Positions 1 through 5,617 are shown, counted from the first letter of the stretch. The stretch is DNA of 6,098 bases from an uncultured Erysipelotrichaceae bacterium (GCA_902783405.1 CACZQZ010000039.1:1-6098); one strand, 5' to 3'. Made by a program: numbers and translations. Notes: generated by a model not told the origin, from the letters alone.

Positions 1-519
1 GAGATGTGTGTTCCAAATCAAATTGACCTACAAAATCATTTAATGCAGTTAACGATTCGGTTAAAAGAAGCCATGCAAAAAAAAATAGAAAATTACAGTA
101 TGAAATTAAAGGCTATTTTTAATTCTTTTGTTTTAAAAAATCCTCAAATTTTATATGAAAATAAGAGACAACAAATTGATATCATGAACGAAAAAATGAA
201 AGATTTGATTTTGCAAAAACTAGAAATTGAAAAAGTTCGTTTTTATCATCTACAAAATCATTATCTTTTATGTAATCCGGAATATTTATATAAAGATAGT
301 AAAAATAAATTAGGATCTTTGATAGAAAAATTAGAATTATTAAATCCTCTTAGTATATTAAAAAAAGGTTATAGTTTAACGTATAAAGATAGCGATGTTA
401 TAAAAAGTGTTAAAAAAATAAGAAAGAATGATGAACTAATCATACAATTGTCGGATGGGAAAGTTAGTACAGTTGTTAAAGATGTAAAGGAGAATAAAGA
501 TGAAAAAAATGACATTTGA
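1..519 (+). CDS. xseA: Exonuclease VII large subunit, C-terminal part (5' end outside window)
   Basis: Exonuclease VII is a cytoplasmic nuclease made of one large (XseA) and several small (XseB) subunits that degrades single-stranded DNA to oligonucleotides. The frame is open from base 1, so the ATG at 4 is an internal codon and the true start lies upstream. About 172 residues remain, out of some 400-450 usual for the family. They show the long charged helical region (the stretch after VPNQIDL, then LTIRLKEAM) followed by the C-terminal signature NPLSILKKGYSL and a short beta-rich tail (DELIIQLSDGKV), both typical of XseA. The nuclease core is not visible. The gene ends in TGA and overlaps xseB by 20 nt, the usual arrangement. 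The immediate xseB neighbour confirms the call. Confidence 0.93.
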   Translation, partial: EMCVPNQIDLQNHLMQLTIRLKEAMQKKIENYSMKLKAIFNSFVLKNPQILYENKRQQIDIMNEKMKDLILQKLEIEKVRFYHLQNHYLLCNPEYLYKDSKNKLGSLIEKLELLNPLSILKKGYSLTYKDSDVIKSVKKIRKNDELIIQLSDGKVSTVVKDVKENKDEKNDI

Positions 520-724
520 GGAAAAAGTATCCTCTTTGGAAAAGTTAATTAGTGAACTTGAAAATGGTAAAGTAAATTTAGAAGATTCTGTTCAAAAGTA
601 TGTAGAAGCTATGAATTTAGCGAAAGAATGTGATGAAAAATTAAAAGAAATAGAAGAAAAAGTGGGAAAGATTGTTAAAGAAAATGGCAAAGTAGAAGAT
701 TTTGATTTGATAGAAGAACAATAA
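500..724 (+). CDS. xseB: Exonuclease VII small subunit
   Basis: XseB is the small helical subunit that wraps the helical arm of XseA and is needed for exonuclease VII activity. The 74-residue product has the normal family length and pattern: TFEEKVSSLEKLISELENG, then a helix with NLEDSVQKYVEAM, then ECDEKLKEIEEKV, with an acidic tail. The start ATG at 500 lies 7 nt after AAGGAG (487-492), inside the end of xseA, so translation is coupled. A second in-frame ATG at 509 is less well spaced. Many relatives have ispA (polyprenyl synthetase) next; here the gene is followed by non-coding DNA with hairpins, so the transcript probably ends. Confidence 0.95.
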   Translation: MKKMTFEEKVSSLEKLISELENGKVNLEDSVQKYVEAMNLAKECDEKLKEIEEKVGKIVKENGKVEDFDLIEEQ

Positions 725-746
725 AAATCTATATTTATTTTATGTC

Positions 747-781
747 CCTTATAAACCAAATTTTGTTTTATAAAGGTTTAT
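747..781 (+). terminator. AT-rich hairpin after xseB (weak terminator candidate)
   Basis: Two overlapping pairings are possible about 25-30 nt after the xseB stop. ATAAACC (751-757) is perfectly complementary to GGTTTAT (775-781). Alternatively CCTTATAAA (747-755) pairs with TTTATAAAGG (767-776) with one bulged A. Only a short T-run follows, so it is a poor intrinsic terminator on its own; with the hairpin at 808-837 it may end the xseAB transcript. Confidence 0.35.
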
Positions 782-807
782 TGATAAATTAACATATAAA
801 AGTGACT

Positions 808-837
808 AAAAATATGATATTTACATCATATTTTTTT
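808..837 (+). terminator. AT-rich intrinsic terminator candidate for xseAB
   Basis: AAAAATATGAT (808-818) is fully complementary to ATCATATTTTT (825-835), with a 6-nt loop and a run of seven T (831-837) overlapping the 3' arm. Only one G-C pair is present, so the stem is weak, but position downstream of xseB and the T-tract fit a Rho-independent terminator in a very AT-rich genome. Confidence 0.5.
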
Positions 838-1002
838 GTTCTAGCTTATTTATTCGATACTTTTATAAACGTTATAGCAATCCCTTACATTGCATATACG
901 AAAGAGTTATATAAAAAAGATAGGAATAAACTCGTATGTACAGATTGTAATAGAATAACACTCAATACATACATTTTTAATATTACAGTTTAAAAGCAAA
1001 TT

Positions 1003-1031
1003 AAATTAGCGTTAATTTCTAATTTTTTTTT
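1003..1031 (+). terminator. Hairpin with T-tract upstream of the sensor operon
   Basis: AAATTAG (1003-1009) is perfectly complementary to CTAATTT (1019-1025), with a 9-nt loop, and is followed by an unbroken T-run to 1031. A competing stem, AAATTAA (998-1004) with TTAATTT (1012-1018), shares the region. It reads as an intrinsic terminator that would insulate the promoter at 1065 from upstream transcription, or end an unrecognised transcript in the gap. Confidence 0.45.
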
Positions 1032-1057
1032 CAAATAGAAAAAATACAACAATAAGT

Positions 1058-1070
1058 TTTCAAGTTGAAA
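1058..1070. promoter_or_regulatory. 13-bp palindrome overlapping the -35 box
   Basis: TTTCAA-G-TTGAAA is a perfect inverted repeat centred on G1064 and its right arm is the -35 element itself. A dimeric regulator bound here would compete with RNA polymerase. The dyad is short and AT-rich, so chance is possible; no regulator is identified. Confidence 0.3.
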
Positions 1071-1093
1071 CTATTTTATTTTTTTAGTATAAT
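1065..1093 (+). promoter_or_regulatory. SigA-type promoter of the sensor operon
   Basis: The -35 TTGAAA (1065-1070) and -10 TATAAT (1088-1093) are separated by 17 nt, which is optimal. The expected transcription start is near 1100, only about 12 nt before the ATG at 1112, so the Shine-Dalgarno AGAGGTG (1099-1105) would be at the very 5' end of the mRNA. Confidence 0.8.
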
Positions 1094-1111
1094 ATTGTAG
1101 AGGTGTTTAAA

Positions 1112-1561
1112 ATGGAATTTATAAAGGCACATAAAGGTTTTATTATAATACTTGCTATTTTTATTTTATTAGGAATTATATCGTTTTTGATTCTGGAAAA
1201 ATTTATCATTTTTCATGGGAGTGTCTATGGGAATCGTTTAGAAGACATTAAAAAAAATGAAGTAAGTAAAAAAGTATTAAAGCAAATAGAGGATGAATTT
1301 GCTGAGAAAAACAATATAAAATCATCTAAAGTATATATTACTGGAAGAATTATTAATATTATTAATAATGTTGAAGGAGAATCTTCTTTAGAAAATTTAC
1401 AATCTTATACAGAAATTGTATTTAATGATATAAAAGAAAAACAAAGAAAGTTATATGATATACAAATTATTTATAAAAATGATAAAGATGAAGATAAATT
1501 TCCTATTATTGGCTATTTAGGAAAAGGATTAACGGAGTTTCGTTGGAGTTATCGAGGATAG
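1112..1561 (+). CDS. Small single-pass membrane protein of unknown family
   Basis: I do not recognise the family of this 149-residue protein. A short basic N-terminus (KAHK, residues 5-8) is followed by one hydrophobic segment (about 9-28), which suggests an N-in anchor with about 115 residues outside the membrane. After a charged, probably helical stretch (about 43-70) come a strand (VYITGRIINIINNV, 74-87), a helix (92-113), a second strand (YDIQIIY, 115-121) and a tail ending in FRWSYRG: a small alpha/beta domain. The ATG at 1112 is preferred over GTG 1103, because AGAGGTG (1099-1105) is then a Shine-Dalgarno 6 nt upstream. It is the first gene of an operon with a GGDEF-type sensor and a YihY protein, so a role in the same envelope or signalling process is likely. 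Its stop TAG overlaps the next gene's ribosome binding site. Confidence 0.8.
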   Translation: MEFIKAHKGFIIILAIFILLGIISFLILEKFIIFHGSVYGNRLEDIKKNEVSKKVLKQIEDEFAEKNNIKSSKVYITGRIINIINNVEGESSLENLQSYTEIVFNDIKEKQRKLYDIQIIYKNDKDEDKFPIIGYLGKGLTEFRWSYRG

Positions 1562-1564
1562 GTG
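1560..1564 (+). promoter_or_regulatory. Shine-Dalgarno of the sensor gene, overlapping the upstream stop
   Basis: AGGTG sits 6 nt before the ATG at 1571 and shares its first two bases with the TAG stop of the preceding gene (1559-1561). This supports ATG 1571 rather than GTG 1562 as the start, and implies that a ribosome ending the first gene can start the second. Confidence 0.7.
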
Positions 1565-1570
1565 AATTGT

Positions 1571-3583
1571 ATGAATAAAAGAAGATTGATATTACTATTA
1601 ATTGTTTTTTTCATCATTCTTGGAGGAATATTTTACTACTTTTTTTATCAAGATGATTCAAATTTAACATTAAATGAAAAAAAATGGATAGAAAACAATA
1701 AAAATAAAATGATTGATATTTCTATACAAAGTGATGTGCCATTATTTAATTATAATGGATATGGAGTTATATTTGATTTTCTAAAATCATTTGAGGAAAA
1801 TACTGGATTAGAATTTAATAAGATAACTGATTCTACAAATAATTCTATTTTATCTTTTAAATTAAAAGATTCTGTAGAAAAAAAAGACATTGTTTTGCTA
1901 GAAGATTATGATGTTTTAATTACTAAAACACAAAAAAAATACGCTAATAAAGATGAAATTGATGAGATGGTTATAGGTGTTTTAGAAAACCATTTAGATG
2001 ATATAAACAATGTTATAAACAACGGGAAATTAACATTTAAATCATTTAAAACAGAAAAAGAGATGTTTACAGAACTTATAAAAGAAAAATCAAGTATAAA
2101 TGGAGCGGTTGTATCAAAAACAAAAAATTTAGATCAAATTCTACAAAATGATTTGTATATTTCTTACCCAATTGTCGATAAAAAAACATATTATGTATTA
2201 TCTCCTAGTGCAGATAAAACATTTAATTCTATTGTAAACAAATATTATAAAACATGGCTAGAAGAAGAATATGAAGATGTTTTTGGAAAACAATTTGTGG
2301 CATTATATGATCAAATGAAAAAAGTGAAAGATAAAGATAAAAGTGCTTTAAAAAGTAAAAGCTATGTCTATGGATTTGTTGATAATATTCCATATAATTC
2401 ATTAAAGGGTAGTAAATTAATTGGAGCAAATTATCATTTGATCAAAGACTTTTATAGATTAACCGATATTGAAATAACATATAAAAAATATGAAAATATT
2501 AATAGGTTATTAAAAGATTTTGAAAATGGTAAAGTAGATTTTATGTTTGATATGTCATCAAAAGAATTTAATTCTAAAATTAATTCCGTTTATTCAAATG
2601 TAGGTGTTATTGTGTCACAATTATCAAGTGATGTAGAAGCTACTACATTAGAAGGGTTAAAAAACAAAGAAATATATGTTTTAAAAGATAGTTCTATTGA
2701 AAAAATATTAAAAGATAAAAAATTAAAATATAAAAGTTTTGATACCATAAAAAAGATGGTTCATAAAGCTAAAAGTGATACGGTTTTAGCTTTAGATAGC
2801 TATGAATTTATGTATTATCAAAATAATGAATTAAAAAATTTCTATGTAAATTTAACGTTTAAAAATGAATCGTATGGGTATGTTATAAATGAAAAATTAA
2901 CATCAAAAGTATTTACGCAAATGTTTGATTTTTATATTTCTTATGCTAATACAAAACAAATTATGAATCAAGGAATTTTAGACTATCAAAAACAAGCTAA
3001 TTTATCTTGGATAAAAGAAATAGTATTATACTTACTTTCTTTCATTGGTATATGTCTTATAGTAAAAGAAATGTTTGGTTTTGTTATTAAACCAAAAGAG
3101 AAAAAAGTAAAACTTAAAAAGGAAGATAAAATAAAATACATTGATCAATTAACATCATTAAAAAATAGAACATATTTAAATGATAAATTACCAGAATGGG
3201 AAGCTAGTAAAGTATTCCCACAAAGTATCATTATGATTGACTTAAATAATATTTCATACATTAATGATAACTTTGGACATGAAGAAGGAGATTCCATTAT
3301 TTGTAAAGCCGCTAATATTTTGATTCAAAATCAAATGGTAAATTCTGAAATTATTAGAACAAGTGGGAATGAATTTTTAATCTATTTAGTTGGATTTGAT
3401 GAAAAACAAATTATTTCATATATAAAAAAATTATCCAAAGAATTTAAAGGCCTTCCACATGATTTTGGAGCTGCGTTTGGATATAGTATGATAAAAGATG
3501 AAATCAAGACAATCGATGATGCTATTAACGAATCAACTTTAGATATGAAAAATAATAAAGAAGAAATTAAAAAAAATAGGTGA
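1571..3583 (+). CDS. Membrane sensor: two SBP-like extracellular domains and a degenerate GGDEF domain
   Basis: This 670-residue protein has an N-terminal anchor (about 6-26, after MNKRR). Two domains resembling solute-binding family 3 follow: about 31-245, opening LTLNEKKWIENN then SDVPLFNYNGYG, and about 264-470, with VDNIPYNSLKGSK and LLKDFENGKVDFMFD. A second membrane helix (about 481-505), a basic linker and a C-terminal GGDEF domain (about 520-664, DQLTSLKNR) complete it. Family knowledge: such proteins bind a small ligand outside and control cyclic-di-GMP synthesis inside. Guanine-contact residues are kept (N565 and D574 in IND..GH..GD), as is metal-site D557. The signature is S598-G-N-E-F, however, with Asn for the acidic residue that binds metal, DxD reads DLN, and no RxxD inhibitory site is seen. 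Cyclase activity is therefore doubtful; nucleotide binding or protein-protein signalling is more likely. No EAL or HD-GYP domain is attached. Second gene of the operon, coupled on both sides. Confidence 0.9.
   Translation: MNKRRLILLLIVFFIILGGIFYYFFYQDDSNLTLNEKKWIENNKNKMIDISIQSDVPLFNYNGYGVIFDFLKSFEENTGLEFNKITDSTNNSILSFKLKDSVEKKDIVLLEDYDVLITKTQKKYANKDEIDEMVIGVLENHLDDINNVINNGKLTFKSFKTEKEMFTELIKEKSSINGAVVSKTKNLDQILQNDLYISYPIVDKKTYYVLSPSADKTFNSIVNKYYKTWLEEEYEDVFGKQFVALYDQMKKVKDKDKSALKSKSYVYGFVDNIPYNSLKGSKLIGANYHLIKDFYRLTDIEITYKKYENINRLLKDFENGKVDFMFDMSSKEFNSKINSVYSNVGVIVSQLSSDVEATTLEGLKNKEIYVLKDSSIEKILKDKKLKYKSFDTIKKMVHKAKSDTVLALDSYEFMYYQNNELKNFYVNLTFKNESYGYVINEKLTSKVFTQMFDFYISYANTKQIMNQGILDYQKQANLSWIKEIVLYLLSFIGICLIVKEMFGFVIKPKEKKVKLKKEDKIKYIDQLTSLKNRTYLNDKLPEWEASKVFPQSIIMIDLNNISYINDNFGHEEGDSIICKAANILIQNQMVNSEIIRTSGNEFLIYLVGFDEKQIISYIKKLSKEFKGLPHDFGAAFGYSMIKDEIKTIDDAINESTLDMKNNKEEIKKNR
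3578..3583 (+). promoter_or_regulatory. Shine-Dalgarno that fixes a TTG start for the YihY gene
   Basis: AGGTGA contains the TGA stop of the sensor gene (3581-3583). AGGTG lies 6 nt before TTG 3589, exactly the spacing seen before ATG 1112 and ATG 1571. The other candidate, GTG 3580 (overlapping the stop by 4 nt), has no comparable site upstream, only A-rich sequence. Confidence 0.6.
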
Positions 3584-3588
3584 TTCTT

Positions 3589-4428
3589 TTGAATAAAATA
3601 ATAAATTGGGTAAAAAAAATAATTACAATTATAAGAAAACCAGAGATAGGCGTTCTTCCTGGGCAGATGTCTTTCTCTTTAGTTTTATCTTCCATTCCAA
3701 TTATCACACTTATGGTATATGCAGCTTCTCTTTTTGCTTTTAGCGTCGATGATATTTTAAATTTATTTTCATCTTTTATTCCCAAAAACATATTATCTAT
3801 TTTATCTTCATATTTATCTCATAATAATTTTACAGTTGGTGTTGGTATAACTTTATTTATTGCATTTATATTAGCGTCTAATGGACCATACTCTATGATA
3901 GTTGCTTCTAATATGCTTTATAAAGTTGAAAAAACAGATTATTTACTTGGAAGAATAAAAGCCCTAGTTATGACCTTATTACTGATTTTTTTAGTAGTGT
4001 TTACATTAGTGGTTTTATCTTTTGGAAGCACGATTTTACAACTTTTATTTAAATATGGTTTTTTCATTCAGATGAAATCATGGATTTTGCTTTTATACTA
4101 TATTATTAAATGGCCTATTTCTTTATTTATTATTTTTGTTGCTGTAAAATTATTATATACGATGGCACCAGATGCAGCAATAAAAAGTAAATATGTAAAT
4201 AAGGGTGCTGCTTTTACAACGGTATCTTGGATTGTTATAGCAAATATTTACGCTTATTATGTTGCTCATTTTTCAAGATATGATATTATTTATGGAAATT
4301 TATCAACCATTATTATTCTTATGATTGTTATCTATATTTTTTCATATTTATTTGTTATAGGTATTGCTATCAATGCAAGTCTTTATGAGAATAAAAATAT
4401 TGAAATGAAACAAAATAGTAATGGATAG
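3589..4428 (+). CDS. YihY/BrkB-family polytopic membrane protein
   Basis: A 279-residue integral membrane protein of the YihY/virulence factor BrkB family, once mislabelled ribonuclease BN. Its biochemical role is not firmly known. Diagnostic stretches are VLPGQMSFSLVLSSIPIITL (about 22-41), ASNGPYSMIVASNMLYKVE (about 96-114), GAAFTTVSWIVIANIYAYYV late in the protein and YGNLSTIIILMIVIYIFSY followed by IGIAINASLYE. About six membrane segments are expected (near 28-50, 83-105, 125-147, 165-190, 205-225, 238-262), normal for the family. I choose TTG 3589 because of the well-spaced AGGTG; with GTG 3580 it would be 282 residues. It is the last gene of the sensor operon and ends 20 nt before a strong terminator. 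Co-transcription suggests, but does not show, that the sensor controls or works with it. Confidence 0.88.
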   Translation: MNKIINWVKKIITIIRKPEIGVLPGQMSFSLVLSSIPIITLMVYAASLFAFSVDDILNLFSSFIPKNILSILSSYLSHNNFTVGVGITLFIAFILASNGPYSMIVASNMLYKVEKTDYLLGRIKALVMTLLLIFLVVFTLVVLSFGSTILQLLFKYGFFIQMKSWILLLYYIIKWPISLFIIFVAVKLLYTMAPDAAIKSKYVNKGAAFTTVSWIVIANIYAYYVAHFSRYDIIYGNLSTIIILMIVIYIFSYLFVIGIAINASLYENKNIEMKQNSNG

Positions 4429-4447
4429 AAATATCCCAGACTACAAT

Positions 4448-4478
4448 TATCCATTCTTTTTAAAGAATGGATATTTTT
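4448..4478 (+). terminator. Rho-independent terminator of the sensor operon
   Basis: TATCCATTCTTT (4448-4459) is perfectly complementary to AAAGAATGGATA (4462-4473), giving about 11 bp with a small TTTA-type loop, followed by TTTTT (4474-4478). It is placed 20 nt after the YihY stop and just before the next promoter. Confidence 0.9.
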
Positions 4479-4486
4479 ACGCTTAT

Positions 4487-4514
4487 TTGACAAACCATTA
4501 TAACATGCTATAAT
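4487..4514 (+). promoter_or_regulatory. SigA-type promoter of the Nudix regulator and pseudopilin-like genes
   Basis: Consensus -35 TTGACA (4487-4492), 16-nt spacer, TG one base before the hexamer (extended -10) and consensus -10 TATAAT (4509-4514). The start should be near 4521, giving a leader of about 18 nt with AAGGAG (4528-4533) 5 nt before ATG 4539. Such a strong promoter usually needs repression, which fits the dyad lying on it. Confidence 0.88.
4497..4514. promoter_or_regulatory. Candidate operator: 18-bp dyad covering the -10 box
   Basis: ATTATA-ACATGC-TATAAT is an inverted repeat with 8 of 9 base pairs symmetric (the exception is 4503/4508). Its right arm is exactly the -10 hexamer. 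Since the first gene downstream is an NrtR-like DNA-binding regulator, this is a plausible autoregulatory site. The arms are AT-only, so chance similarity cannot be ruled out. Confidence 0.4.
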
Positions 4515-4538
4515 ATTTAAAGAAGTGAAGGAGTTAGT

Positions 4539-5186
4539 ATGAATACAAAATTTAATATAGAAATTTTATCTATTATTTATACTGTGGATCAAGGGATACT
4601 CAAAGTATTATTATTAAAAAAGAAGGATGAACCATATAAAGGATATTGGTATTTTCCGAAGAAAGCATTAGATGGAGATAAAACTTTTTTTGAAATTACG
4701 GATACAATTTTAAAAGATTTTTTTGACGCAGAAGATATTTATAAAGAAAAATTTATTCCTTTTTTAGATAAAAAACAAGATAGTGTCATTGAAATACCTG
4801 TTCTATGTTATGTAGATGAAGCTACGAAAAACTATATGATTAATGAAACAGATGCGGATGAATGTGAATGGTTTGAAGCTGCTAATCATCCAAAGATGGC
4901 TTATAATTATGAAGAAATATTAGATGAATCATTAGAATATGTGAAAAGGCAAATAAAAGAAACAGAAGTTTTAAAGAAATTATATCCAAGTGATTTTACT
5001 GTTGCGGAACTTCAAACACTTGTTGAACAGGTAACTGATAAAGAAATCGATCGTAATAGTTTAAGAAACAAATTAGTATCTTCGGAGACAATTGAAGATA
5101 CAGAGCAAACGGATACTGCATCTAGTGGAAGACCGGCAAAATTATATCAGTTTACAGAAGACGCAGATCCAACGAAATTGTTTTAA
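4539..5186 (+). CDS. NrtR-like transcriptional regulator (degenerate Nudix domain plus winged helix)
   Basis: A 215-residue protein with an N-terminal Nudix fold (about 7-140) and a C-terminal winged-helix DNA-binding domain (about 150-207, FTVAELQTLVEQV, DRNSLRNKLV, GRPAKLYQF 197-205). This is the architecture of NrtR, a family that senses ADP-ribose or related nucleotides through the Nudix domain and represses NAD-metabolism genes; some members control sugar genes instead. The Nudix box is decayed: G46 and E52 are kept, but the REUxEExGU segment reads DFFDAEDIY (60-68), keeping only E65, and the usual PGG before it reads PKK (40-42). Hydrolysis is therefore very unlikely and a sensor role is favoured. 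AAGGAG lies 5 nt upstream of the ATG. The only gene with it is the pilin-like gene 12 nt downstream, and no NAD gene is visible, so the ligand and regulon are open. Confidence 0.85.
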   Translation: MNTKFNIEILSIIYTVDQGILKVLLLKKKDEPYKGYWYFPKKALDGDKTFFEITDTILKDFFDAEDIYKEKFIPFLDKKQDSVIEIPVLCYVDEATKNYMINETDADECEWFEAANHPKMAYNYEEILDESLEYVKRQIKETEVLKKLYPSDFTVAELQTLVEQVTDKEIDRNSLRNKLVSSETIEDTEQTDTASSGRPAKLYQFTEDADPTKLF

Positions 5187-5198
5187 TGAGGTGGTTGT

Positions 5199-5606
5199 AT
5201 GAATAATAGGGGATGGGGTCTAAATGAGATGCTTCTTTATTGTGGTCTTTTAGGAATTGCTTTTATTATTGTAATCGTTTTAGTAGAACAGAATTTTAAA
5301 AGTTTAGTTACAAATCCTACAGATTTAGGTGAAGAGCAAGTATATACGCATAAACAAATAGAAAATAATTTGATAGTTGCTTCAACGAAATATTTAGAAA
5401 ATCAAGACATAGAAATACAAAATGGAAGTACTATAAAAATCACTACGAAAATTTTAAAAGAAAATAATTATATCAGTGATTTATATGATACAAATCATGA
5501 ACTTTGTACAGGATATATTATTTATTCTAAACAAGATGATGGTTATTCTTATAATCCCTATATAAAATGTGGTAATATTTATCAAACTAAAGGTTATATA
5601 AATTAA
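5199..5606 (+). CDS. Small membrane-anchored protein with type IV prepilin-like (class III) N-terminus
   Basis: The 135-residue product starts MNNRG, then WGLNEMLLY and a hydrophobic segment to about residue 29. This matches a prepilin leader: a short basic peptide ending in Gly5, a presumed cleavage after it, Glu at mature position 5 (E10) and a hydrophobic helix. Trp replaces the usual Phe at mature position 1 and Gly replaces Thr at 2. The rest is a small soluble domain with a helix (about 48-67), strands and two cysteines, C103 (CTGYIIY) and C124 (YIKCGN), which could form a disulfide outside the cell; C15 lies in the membrane helix. Such proteins are usually pseudopilins of type II secretion, competence or type IV pilus machines, but no pilus ATPase, platform protein or prepilin peptidase is in the window. 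AGGTGG (5189-5194) precedes the ATG; it is co-transcribed with the regulator and followed by a terminator. Confidence 0.7.
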   Translation: MNNRGWGLNEMLLYCGLLGIAFIIVIVLVEQNFKSLVTNPTDLGEEQVYTHKQIENNLIVASTKYLENQDIEIQNGSTIKITTKILKENNYISDLYDTNHELCTGYIIYSKQDDGYSYNPYIKCGNIYQTKGYIN

Positions 5607-5617
5607 AACAAATCATT

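Larger units (their letters stand above)
725..1064. other. Intergenic region between xseB and the sensor operon
   Basis: About 340 nt without a supported gene. It contains the hairpins at 747-781, 808-837 and 1003-1031. The only open frame (GTG at 802 to 993, 63 codons) has no Shine-Dalgarno and its first codons form the 808-837 inverted repeat, so I do not call it. Between 894 and 939 there is a possible bulged stem: ATAC (896-899) with GTAT (934-937), then GAGTT (904-908) with AACTC (929-933). No good promoter is seen upstream of it. A small RNA ending at 1031 is possible but unsupported; decayed coding sequence is another option. Confidence 0.5.

Noticed and set aside
802..993. 63-codon open frame starting GTG in the xseB downstream gap
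   Set aside because: No Shine-Dalgarno, first codons lie in a terminator-like inverted repeat, no recognisable product; the hydrophobic start reflects T-rich DNA.
1112..1200. KGF followed by a hydrophobic helix in the small membrane protein, resembling a prepilin signal
   Set aside because: No Glu at mature position 5 (sequence reads FIIIL) and the helix follows directly; better read as a plain membrane anchor.
2229..2429. Open frame on the - strand within the sensor gene
   Set aside because: Shadow of a well-supported gene; His/Tyr/Phe/Leu-rich translation is the antisense of AT-rich coding sequence and there is no ribosome binding site.
1571..3583. Calling the sensor an active diguanylate cyclase
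   Set aside because: The catalytic signature is SGNEF and the DxD motif is DLN, so activity should not be assumed from domain membership.
3567..3791. Open frame on the - strand across the sensor/YihY junction
   Set aside because: Antisense to two recognised genes, no promoter or ribosome site, no recognisable domain.
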